Position numbers and translations under genes: made by a program. Source: Neurospora intermedia (taxonomy: Eukaryota; Ascomycota; Sordariomycetes; Sordariales; Sordariaceae). Taken from it: a DNA stretch of 64,000 bases. Position 1 is the stretch's first letter. Each line of letters begins with the position of its first letter. The DNA is taken from the NCBI GenBank assembly GCA_037102815.1, contig BTPP01000006.1:2542001-2606000 (forward strand). The letters are read 5' to 3'. Under the pieces are notes generated by a model. That model saw only the letters and a list, made by a program, of their open reading frames with translations. It had not been told where the DNA came from and searched no databases. Positions 55,163 through 64,000 of this stretch are shown one piece after another.

Positions 55163-57763
55163 TCAAACAACCATCCTCTCCACCCTCCCCTCCAACCCCG
55201 TCCCCTCCTTCTCATCCTCCAACAACACCACGAAATCATTCGTAGTCTGATACTTTAAATCCAACCGGTGATGTTCCCTCCTCACTCCCGCCGGCAGTTC
55301 GACTCCCTCCTTCCACTGCTCCCGTACCTGTTTCTGGCTTGTCGCCGACCCGTCCCTATTCGTCACCCACCCATTTCCATTCCAGCCCAAACTTGGGCCT
55401 CCCCTATGCCCATGCCCACCCCCTCGTCCTCCATGTCCTCCCCTTGCCGCCGCCGCTCGCTCCCTATCTGCCCTCGGCGCCGTGGGAGGAACTCTCCCGA
55501 ACGGTGACCCAGGGTTAGCATAAGCAGAAGAAGGTTCAAAGGGACCCATCATCCTCGGCATGCGGATTGATCTGTCGTTCGCTTCCACTGACAATCCATC
55601 GCCCGTTTCCATGAGCGAGTACTTGATCGGAACGGTTGTGTACCCTTCCGCCACGCCTTGCTGGATCTGGGCCTGGTTTCCCAAGGAGTGGGGGGAGAAC
55701 GTGGAGTGAGTGACTGGCAATGGGCCGGTGAAGTAGGGGTAATTATACCCGTATATGGGATCGATTTCCACCCGGTTTGAAGGGCCGGAAAGGGTCGGTT
55801 GAAGGTTGGCTTCGATCACGCCTCCTGAAACGCCCAAGTAGAAATTGGGAGCCGAGTCAGAGGCTTTGGCGAGGGACCATGTCCGGGTGAAGCCGTGTTG
55901 GTTGCTGCGGTCATGTTCATGGCCAGGCACGCCGCGCGGGAGGAAAATGGTTGCGTTAGGCCGGTAGTAGAGGTGTTTTGAGAGGGAGTGCCAGTGGCAT
56001 TCTAGGCCCACTAGATGGTCGCATCTTGCACGGCCGGTCGCAAAGGCGTTGGGTGCCTTGGAAAAAGGTTGGTGAGGCTTGGGGAACGGTTGGCGACCCA
56101 GACATGGGAGCGCCGAGGTGTAGGAGTAGGGTTTCGGCCATCGGAAGTCGAAAATCTTGATGGTTGCGCCCGAGTTACCAGCGCCAGCAACGAAGCGCTC
56201 CGTTCCGTAGGTGAGGATGGCTTCGACATGGTCCCAAGGTTGGATATTGTCCTGGTAGACGGCGTCGTACGGAGAGGACGTTCGTAGATCCTGAAGGCGA
56301 CAGGTACCGTCTTTCCATCCCGAGAGAAGTAGTGTCGTCCCGCCCGACTTTTGCTCGTTGGGATTGGCGTAGACAGGCGAGAGCGAGTTCGCACAGATAT
56401 CTGCATCAGGAATACTCAACCCGCCCACGCCTCCCGAGCTGATGATACTCTTCGCCGTAGTATGATGTGTCCACCCCGACTCCGTGATCGAAAGGTACTG
56501 CAGTCGTTCACTACACCCCTTAAGCGCCAAAGCCATCACATTCCCCTGACCACCCATCCACTTTGCGCTACACAACTGAGCCGTGCTGCTGTCCAATACG
56601 CTCCTCTGCAGATCGTAAACCACCACCGGTGACACCTCCTCGTCTTCCCCTATTTCCTCCTCCCCATCCGGCAAAGCATAAACCCCCACCGCTTTCTTTG
56701 TCGCCGCCGCCACCAACCTCCTTCCCCCGGGGGTATCATACAGCACATCCACGCTGTTAATCGTATCCTGCACCAATCTTTCCCCTTCCTCCCCTTCATG
56801 TGGTGTAAACCTCACAATCCTCTTCCCAAACCTCTCCCCCTCCGCCTCCACCAGGGCCAAATCCCCATTATCCCTCCCCACCACCACCGCCCTTCCATAC
56901 CCTCTTCCGTTTCCATCATCTTCGTGTCTCTTGACTCCTCCAGATCCCTTCCCTCGCCCACCACCAGAAAGCGGCACATCCCCCTTCACCACATGCAAAG
57001 CCCTCACATCATCATACCCCTTCCTAAACCCTTCCTCGTGCCCACTAGCTTTAAACCAGCTAAACTTCGGCGCACTCTTACTTTTTTGTTGACCACCTCC
57101 CCCCCAATCTCTCCTCCTCGCTACCAAATCCTCCCCCGCTCCCCAGACCAGTAGTTCCCTCCCCATCGCAAAGTCAAAGTGCACATCCACCACCGACTGA
57201 AACATGTTTCCCCTTTGCTGTACCTGCCCACCCCCTCCTCCTCTCTGTCCAGCTCCAGCTCCAGCTCCAGCTCCAGCAGTTCCACCCCCAAAATCAGAAG
57301 CAGGGTAAATAGCACAAAACCCCATCGCGCGCTTATCCCAACACCTACTTTGCCAGGTTAAACTCTCTGCTATGTCTTGCCATGCGTATCTCCCTCCTCC
57401 TCGTCCTCCATTTCCATTTTGTTGTTGCCCTCCTCCACGTTGCCCTCCCAGCAGCAGCGAAGAAGAAGAAGAAGAAGAAGAAGAAGAAGAAGAAGAAGAA
57501 GAAGGGGCAGGTATGGACCCCACCAGCGAAGGAAACCTCGCAATCACAAAGGCGCGCCACCCCTCCGAGGTTACGAGCTGACGCAGGCGGCGACAGGTCA
57601 AGCCCAGATGAGCAATGTCGGAGGCGGTGGGGAGAGCCGACAAAATCAAGAGAAGGATTTCGTGGGGGAGGTCTGCTAGTGCTAGTGCTAGTGCTGGTGC
57701 TTGGCCCGAGTTGGAGGGGGGAGGAGGATGGTGGTGGTGGTGGTGGTGGGATAGGGAGGTCAT
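55163..57763 (-). CDS. F-box protein with WD-like C-terminal part
   Basis: A single exon encodes 866 residues. After a His/Pro-rich start (MTSLSHHHHHHHPPPP), an F-box is clear at about 28-80 (LADLPHEILLLILSALPTAS, HLGLTCRRLRQLVTSEGW), so the protein is probably a substrate adaptor of an SCF ubiquitin ligase, binding Skp1. A 12-Ser run is encoded by the GAA repeat seen on the + strand (57460-57504), followed by Gly/Gln-rich sequence. The rest has beta-propeller-like segments, for example LLLSGWKDGTCRLQDLRT and FVAGAGNSGATIKIFDFRWP, suggesting a WD-type substrate-binding region. Arg/Gly-rich sequence near the end (RGGHGGRGGGHGHRGG) may bind RNA. No in-frame ATG lies upstream before a stop. The target is unknown. 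Confidence 0.85.
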   Translation of the reverse strand: MTSLSHHHHHHHPPPPSNSGQAPALALALADLPHEILLLILSALPTASDIAHLGLTCRRLRQLVTSEGWRAFVIARFPSLVGSIPAPSSSSSSSSSSSSSSSLLLGGQRGGGQQQNGNGGRGGGRYAWQDIAESLTWQSRCWDKRAMGFCAIYPASDFGGGTAGAGAGAGAGQRGGGGGQVQQRGNMFQSVVDVHFDFAMGRELLVWGAGEDLVARRRDWGGGGQQKSKSAPKFSWFKASGHEEGFRKGYDDVRALHVVKGDVPLSGGGRGKGSGGVKRHEDDGNGRGYGRAVVVGRDNGDLALVEAEGERFGKRIVRFTPHEGEEGERLVQDTINSVDVLYDTPGGRRLVAAATKKAVGVYALPDGEEEIGEDEEVSPVVVYDLQRSVLDSSTAQLCSAKWMGGQGNVMALALKGCSERLQYLSITESGWTHHTTAKSIISSGGVGGLSIPDADICANSLSPVYANPNEQKSGGTTLLLSGWKDGTCRLQDLRTSSPYDAVYQDNIQPWDHVEAILTYGTERFVAGAGNSGATIKIFDFRWPKPYSYTSALPCLGRQPFPKPHQPFSKAPNAFATGRARCDHLVGLECHWHSLSKHLYYRPNATIFLPRGVPGHEHDRSNQHGFTRTWSLAKASDSAPNFYLGVSGGVIEANLQPTLSGPSNRVEIDPIYGYNYPYFTGPLPVTHSTFSPHSLGNQAQIQQGVAEGYTTVPIKYSLMETGDGLSVEANDRSIRMPRMMGPFEPSSAYANPGSPFGRVPPTAPRADRERAAAARGGHGGRGGGHGHRGGPSLGWNGNGWVTNRDGSATSQKQVREQWKEGVELPAGVRREHHRLDLKYQTTNDFVVLLEDEKEGTGLEGRVERMVV
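57460..57504 (+). repeat. GAA trinucleotide repeat within the F-box coding sequence
   Basis: About 14 copies of AAG/GAA on the + strand read as a run of Ser codons on the coding strand. Coding triplet repeats like this change length easily. Confidence 0.9.
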
Positions 57764-58824
57764 TGTTGCTTTCTGGTCGGTTTGGTTGTTGGATGTTGTT
57801 TATGGGGAGTTGTTGTTCATGAGCGGAGGGGTTGGTTTGTGGGGTGATGAAGTAGAAATTGGAAGGTGGAAAGTCAAGGAGACGGAGCGGATATGTGAAG
57901 ATGGATAAAAGAAAAAAGGGAAGGAAAAAAAAAGATATGTTTCAGGTAGAGGTTCTGCTGGTGGTAGTGAGAAGTCAGATATTAGGGTACTTTACACAGT
58001 ACACCCCGTATTAATCGTTATGATCTGCCCGGGAAAAATTACTCAATGACGTCGATTCTTGTAGGAGTGGAAGGGTCCAGATGGGTAAATTACTGTATAT
58101 TAGCGTATTGACTCTTCCCGTCCGGGTGCTAGGCAGCAATCCCTCAACAGCAGCGCCTGGTATGCTTTTCCACCATGATCTGAGTAAAAGATAAGAGACA
58201 AATGACACTTATCAAATCCGAGTTCTGGACTCATCTCATTGAGGCAGTGTAAGCTCAGCTCCTGCGACGTGGTCGTGGTTCGTGGAAGAGAATTTGGCGC
58301 TAAAAAGTGATCGCTGTTGAACGGCCACTAGCGTGCTACTACGCTTGTACAGAAAATCTCGTTCATGGCTAGCAATAGCCTTCTTTATCTGTAGCCGGAC
58401 TGGCGAGTTCACACTTTTGGCTACATTAACATTCTGTCATCTGGCAGTTTGTTTAGGACGTGGTTTGAACTGCTATAGTTTCATGACCATCTACTTTTTG
58501 AAAGACCAGAGCATAAAATATAGACACAGCATAACCGATTACAGTCCCCTTTTCACTCCGTAGACCAACAGACGCACACTTCCACTCACGAGGCTCATCA
58601 ACACACACACCACTCAAATGAACCAAGCAAACATTCTGTATACCGCTAAAATTCCAAATACCACTAGACTAAGTATCAAAAGCTCTTTTTTCACTCGTAC
58701 TCTTTTCTCGCTTCTCACTCGTCGTCGTCCTTCCACCTGGGACAGACCATCCCGACCAACAACTCATCTATCCTAGCCTTACGAACCAAGACCAATCACC
58801 CACCCACACACCACTTCCCAGAGA
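57764..58824. other. F-box promoter and Nup145 3' region
   Basis: About 1.06 kb between two - strand genes. No gene is supported; a frame at 58333-58563 lacks an ATG start and known motifs. Confidence 0.5.
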
Positions 58825-61800
58825 TTAACACATCCCTTCAAGCGCCATAGTCCTCATATACCTCCCCTTCACATCCTCCGGCAACAGCCCAAACAACCTC
58901 GGATCAGCACCTATCCCACCCATCTCGCTCTGACCATTCACCCGTCCCTTGATCAATTCCTCCGCCATATCCGCCACCGCCGCCTCCCTCTTGACATCGC
59001 TCGCGCCCGACGCCTTGAGTCTATCACCCAGCGCAACCAGTCCGTCCACCAACAACTTATCAAGCCTCCTCTCGTCCTCCTCATCCTCTCCAGCAGGCAA
59101 CTTATTCCTCAGCGCCGCAACCTTAAGCGGATAGAGTAGATAAACCGCCGCTCCGCCACGTTCCCATTCCTGCACAGACCCAAGCTTCTCCTTAACCTTG
59201 AATAGCAGCTGCGCAAACTTGACCAACCTCTTCCAGTCGCGCTCGATGACCAGATCGGGACCGACGCGCTCGACGAACGCCGTGTTCGCCTCCTTGTAGT
59301 TGCCTGCCCAGACGAGCGCCAGGAACTCCTGGCGATGGTCTTGCTTCGTGCGGAAGTCGAGCGCCTTGGCTTCCCAGATCCAGGACTCGGCGACGCCGAA
59401 GCGGCGGAGGGCCGAGAAGGGGGACTTGGGTTCATGGTAGGAGCCGATGAGGTGAGCGTGGCGGCCAAGATGGTCACGGATGGCTGTCTCGCGGGCAACG
59501 GGGTCGGAAAGTGTGAGGAGGACAAAAGTGGCGGGAACCCAGTGGCCTTGGGCGGTGAGCGAGGAGGCGAAGGAGACGGATGCCTGGTCGAGCTTTTGCT
59601 CGGCGTCGGGGCCAAAGGAGATGAGGTGGGTGAAATAAATGGAGCGGGTGAGCAGCCAGCCGAGACGGTCGGATTCCGCCCAGTTGAACTCACGGGTGGC
59701 GAAGGTCTTAAGGAGAGTCCACAAGGGGCTCTCGGGTTCAGGCTCCTTGTCTTGCTCAATATCGTCCTGGAAGGCGTAGATGGCCTTGGAGATGTCGAGC
59801 TCACCATCGGCGGTCTTGCTGTTGTAAAAGAGACGCAGACCGAAAGATTGCATCCAAGTGAGGTTGAAGCGCTCAGCAATTGTAAAAGAGGAAGCACGGC
59901 TCTCAATAGGGGCATCCTTGACACCAGCGCAAACGCAGGCATTGCCAGAAAGGAGCTCGTAGAGAGCACGAATAGGCTCAGACATCTCAGACAGAACATT
60001 CGCCTCTCTCCAGTCATCCAACTGGGTCTTGAGGTCCTTGCTCTGGGAACCGATCGTGGAAAGAAGAGTAGCAAGGCGGAAGTCCTTGCCGCCAATCAAC
60101 TGGTCGCAGGCGTCAGAGATGCGGTTACCGGCGAGAAGAATGATAGCCTTCTCCTCCGGAGTAGACGCCTCCTTTATCAAGCGGTCAGTATCCGCAGCGA
60201 CCAACTTTTTCCAGAAAGCGGGAAGCTCAGCCTCGTCATTGGCAAGAAGGAAAGCCAAGTCCCAGACAGGATCGTTCTCGGTAAGATCCTTAAGTTCATT
60301 CAGAGGAACGTCGTGTTGGGCATTAGTAATCTCAATGTACTGCTGGAGCTTATTGAGGGCTGTCTTGGTCTCCGAGGCAGAGGCACCACCCTCGACGGGG
60401 ATAAGGCTAGCTTCGTCATTGGCAGTGGTGATCAAGAGCTCGTTAGGACCCCAGGTGGCACGGGGAGCAGGGGCGGCGGCTTCGTCATCACCCTTCTCGC
60501 GCTTTTCGTACGGCCACTATAAAGCAAGAAAAAGTCTTAGTCTGTATTCATACAACGAATAGTGTAGGCGAATAGAAAGGTAGTAAGGTACAAAATAGCC
60601 GTGCAAGCTTCACAAGACACATAGACCAAGCTTGAGCAGCAGACGACACATCAGAAGAAAAAGGAAGCTTGTAAGGTAAGGAAAGAAGAAACAGGCTAAG
60701 CACCAACCTTCAGGAACCCCCCTGTTGGAGGGGCAGGCTGAGCTGGGCCCCTTGCCTGCTCGAAAAGCGACTTCATCAAGTCAATGCTCGTCGCGAACCC
60801 TTGTCCTTCATGCACAACTGGCTCGCGGGGAGCAGGACTTCCGCTCTCTTTGGCCTCCCATGCCTCGCCCGACTCGTTTTGTTCCCGTAGCAAGTTCCGA
60901 TCTACCGTCCTTGGCGCCCGCACGCTCGCCTGCAGAATCTGTGTCCAATCATCACCACCGGCAACCTCGATCTTAGTAGGGGCTGTCGATCTCTTAACGG
61001 CTCTCATCCGCGCTCTGAGGATACCGGCGGGAACGTTGTTGGCGTTGTCGGCGATCTGGGTGAGGGCGAGGTCGTATTGCTCTTCGTGGTCAAGCTGGGA
61101 TGACTTTTCAGCATCGGGATCGTACGCGTCCTGTCCATCCACCATACTCTCATCGTCAGGCCACTCCCGAGACGGCAACGGAGCATCGGCTCCTTTGGGG
61201 TGAGAGGAGTGCATACCCTGCTGCTGATCGGCATCTAAAAGCTCTTCATCATCGTACATGGCGCGCTGGTCAAAGGCGCCGGGGATGGCGCGACGGCCGG
61301 TGCTGTGCCTATATTCGAAGGTGTCATCGGGGTCGACTTCGGGTGAGGTGAACTCGTTCTTAACAACAACGGCCTCGGTGGAAGGGCGGGGAGTAGGCTC
61401 AACCTCGGTGATCTCTTCATCCTCGGAGTCCTCATCATCGTCAACGAGACCGTAGGTGGTGAAGTGCTCAACGGAGAAGGACCAAACACCAGTGGGAATG
61501 TCGTAGCTCTCGAAAATGGTATCTGTGATCGTCTTCAGTCTTTCGATGTGTTTCTCAAGGCGACGGCCGCCGACACGAAGTCCGCCACGAGGGTAGCTAT
61601 GCTCGAGCGAGATCAACGCCGGAACGTTCAGGCCCTTGCCGACCGGGGGCTTGGTGGCGGCGTTGGGATAAACGGTGCAAGAGCGCGGCACCAAGAGGAC
61701 AATGTTGTCATACAAGTTCTCGACGTCAATGTTGCTGAGGTCAACGGGAACCTTAAAACGGACACTTCCAACATTCTCACGACCAACCGTAAAGTCAACA

Positions 61801-64000
61801 ACGCTCTGGCGCTGCACCCTGTTCATGGCCTGGATCTCCTCCAGCTTGGGCGACATCCAATAAGAGCCAGCATCGACCTGCTTGACAGGCTTGGCGTCGA
61901 CACTAGAAGGAGACGCAATAGAAGACTCCTCGGGAACAATGGCAAGCTCGTTGCCCTTGACCTGCTCCATCTCGGGGGAGGCATCGGAAGCCTTGGAGCC
62001 GTTGACAGCGCCGTTAGTGCGGCCATTGGCAGAGGAAGGCTTCAGGAAGCCCAAGTCACTGTCATCGTCAAGATCGTGGAACTCCTGCTGCGAGGCAGCA
62101 CCGTTCTGGGTCGCCTCAACGTTGCTGGTGTCGAAGCTGACTCTCTTGGTCAACTTACGGGCACTGGTGTTGTTGCCGTCCTGCAGAAGCTTGCCCTTGG
62201 CCGCCGGAGACTGGAACAAGTCACTACGCATGTCCTTGTTAATGATAAGCTTCTTGTGGCTGCAGCCAAGCAGGCGGTTGTTGTTGTTCGCCGAGAAAGC
62301 ACCGGGGGTGAGGATGCTGTCCTCAGCATTGAAGGTACGGCGGAGGTTAGTGGTGGAGACGGGCTTTCCAAGACCGCGGTTGACGCTACCAGCCAAAAGA
62401 CTCTGTCCCAAACCGCCGGGGGTGCTAACCGGGGAGGAATAGGTGCTGTAGTTGAACCCGAAACCCCTCTTCTGGGGCGTAACCATCCGAGAGGCATTCG
62501 CCGGGCTCAGCTTGTACATGGGCAGGATCGAGCGGCTCTTGGCCTTGGAAGTACCGTTGAGGGGGGTGGCGAGCGGACCAGGGTTCTGGATTTGGTTGTC
62601 AGGCAGGTTAGAAAACAACGTGGCAGCGCCATAGGCGTTGATATCGTTGATACCCGCAGAGAAGGCATGGGGAGCTTGCTGGTTTTGGGCGCCTCCGAGA
62701 AGGGAGGTTCCAAGACCACCAGCCTGCTGCTGAGTGTTGGTCTGTCCAAACAAGCCGGTGCTCTGCTGGGCAGGGGCGCTACCGAAGAGGCCACCGCCAG
62801 CAGCCGGAGCCGAGCCGAAGAGACTACCCGCGGGCTTCGCCTGGTTGTTGGCAGCGCCGAACAAGCCGCCTCCCGTGGCAGGCTGCTGAGTCTGCTGAGT
62901 ACCAAGGCCGCCAAAGAGTCCACCGGTGGCAGCAGGCTGAGCCGGGGTGGTTCCAAAAAGACCAGTGCCAGTCGTAGCCGCAGGCTTAGCACCAAACAAC
63001 CCACCAGAAGCCTGAGTGGTGCTCGGCTGGCCGAAACCACCCGTGGTCCCGCCAGTGCCAAAGAGACCACCACCAGTAGCAGGAGCAGTAGTAGTGCCAC
63101 TGCCGAAAAGGCCGCCTGCGGGCTTTGCCTGGGTGTTGCCGAACAAACCGCCTCCTGTAGCAGGCTGCTGCTGAGTACCGAAGCCACCGAAGCCCGTGCT
63201 TGCGGGCTGTTGTTGGGTTTGTTGCTGGGTACCAAAGAGGCCACCACCGGTAGCACCAGTGTTCTGCTGAGCAGTGGTTCCGAACAGACCTCCGCCAGTA
63301 CCTTGGGTGCCCGTGGTGCCAAAGCCACCGGTTGTACCCGTACCAAAGCCAGTGCCCGTGCTGGTGCCGGTACCGGGGGTAGCGCCAGTAGTCCCAAAGC
63401 CGAAGCCGGCAGGCTTAGCAGCTTGCTGCCCAAAGAGACCGCCGCCAGTAGTACCAGTGTTTTGACCAAAGCCGGTGGTCGTCGTGCCAGTGCCAGAGCC
63501 AAATCCTCCCGTCGTACCGCCGCTACCAAAGAGACCAGTGCCGGTGGCAGGAGTCGTCGTGCTCGATCCGAAAAGGCCACCAGTGGCGGGCTTGTTCTGC
63601 TGACCGAACAAACCCCCCGTCGTCTGAGAGCCGAAGCCTCCAGTATTCGCCGTAGTCGAAGAGCCGAAGCCACCCGTCGTGCCAGTAGTGCCGCTACCGA
63701 ACAGGCCGCCGCCGCCGGTAGTGGTGGTGCCGCTGCCGAAACCGCCAGTCGTGCCAGTGTTGGCGCCGAAGCCAGTCGATCCAAAGGTCGAGGTTCCGAA
63801 AGCACCAGTGCCACCCTGACCACCGAATCTCCTTCCTTGCTGATAATCGACCAATCTCAACTCTTCGGGGGACCACTTCTTGTAAGCATCCATAAAACAG
63901 ATGTTCTGGAACGAGACCTGAGACCCGTTGGCTTCCTTTTCTTGAAAAGGAGCGAAGGGGACGATCGCGGTGCCCGGGGGGTCGGGAACATTGGTGCCGA
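58825..64000 (-). CDS. nup145: Nup98-Nup96 precursor (Nup145), 5' end outside the window
   Basis: Nuclear pore precursor that self-cleaves into an FG nucleoporin and a Y-complex scaffold protein. The gene runs off the right edge; the visible exons are 64000-60708 and 60516-58825, about 1660 residues. Near the left end of the protein a GLEBS motif for Gle2/Rae1 binding is seen (WSPEELRLVDYQQGRRFG). About 16 GLFG repeats with Gln/Thr/Ala-rich spacers follow. The autoproteolytic domain ends in the cleavage site HF/T (VEHFTTYGL, at 61461/61460), then an acidic linker and the alpha-helical Nup96 region up to MRTMALEGMC. The 191-nt intron has a GTTGGT donor and joins GGFLK to WPYEKREKG. An ATG at 63893 is inside the GLEBS region, and open frame with family-like sequence (FAPFQEKEANGSQVSFQNIC) continues upstream of it, so it is not the start. 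Confidence 0.94.

Noticed and set aside
58333-58563. A 76-codon + strand frame between the F-box and Nup145 genes
   Set aside because: No ATG start, no domain, and it lies in sequence expected to be 3' or promoter region.
63891-63893. The ATG at 63893 as the Nup145 start
   Set aside because: It falls in the GLEBS region, and family-like open frame continues upstream to the window edge.

Overview
The window is nuclear DNA of a filamentous ascomycete, most likely Neurospora or a close relative in the Sordariaceae. Coding exons have a strong C-ending codon bias. Introns are short (mostly 50-100 nt) with GTANGT donors, GCTAAC/GCTGAC branch sites and a nearby AG. Genes face both ways with no operons, and long gene-free stretches carry microsatellites and homopolymer tracts. 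The species call rests on protein recognition from memory and splice-site style, not on a database search.

Layout, left to right. At 0-7 kb a poly(A)-binding protein gene (pab1, +) converges on a GH92 alpha-mannosidase (-). At 7-11.2 kb there is no intact gene, but 8.1-8.6 kb holds a decayed piece of a GH125 (Mug157-type) alpha-mannosidase. At 11.2-15.3 kb fructose-1,6-bisphosphatase and a peroxisomal-type 3-ketoacyl-CoA thiolase lie in tandem (+). At 17.7-22 kb are a TCO89-like low-complexity protein and an SPF30-type Tudor splicing factor (+). At 22-27.2 kb is a gene-poor stretch of simple repeats with one doubtful small gene. At 27.2-33.9 kb are PAN2, the deadenylase catalytic subunit, and a mitochondrial 2-oxoglutarate/malate-type carrier (both -). 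At 33.9-38.6 kb there is no gene but a 667-bp foldback element with 31-bp terminal inverted repeats. At 38.6-43.3 kb are a short-chain dehydrogenase and the release factor eRF3/Sup35 (both -). At 44.3-50.3 kb are a Yrb30-like RanGTP-binding protein (+), the mitochondrial Fe-S P-loop NTPase Ind1 (-) and the ribosome-biogenesis factor Bfr2/AATF (+). At 50.7-64 kb are a Snf2-family ATPase, an F-box/WD-like protein and the Nup98-Nup96 (Nup145) precursor gene (all -), the last running off the right edge.

Three genes belong to one biochemical circuit: Pab1 (MLLE domain), PAN2 (Pab1-dependent deadenylation) and eRF3, whose N-terminus carries a PAM2-like MLLE ligand beside a prion-like Q/N/G/Y-rich region. 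FBPase and thiolase both serve growth on fatty acids or acetate. The GH92 gene and the GH125 relic suggest a former alpha-mannan-processing pair.

The most unusual signal concerns stop codons. Of the 15 complete genes, only PAN2 and the TCO89-like gene end in TAG. Both are followed in the same frame by long open, protein-like tails (221 and 89 codons), and in both the codons before the stop encode Gln-Glu. This could be stop readthrough, recent truncation or strain variation; the sequence alone cannot decide.
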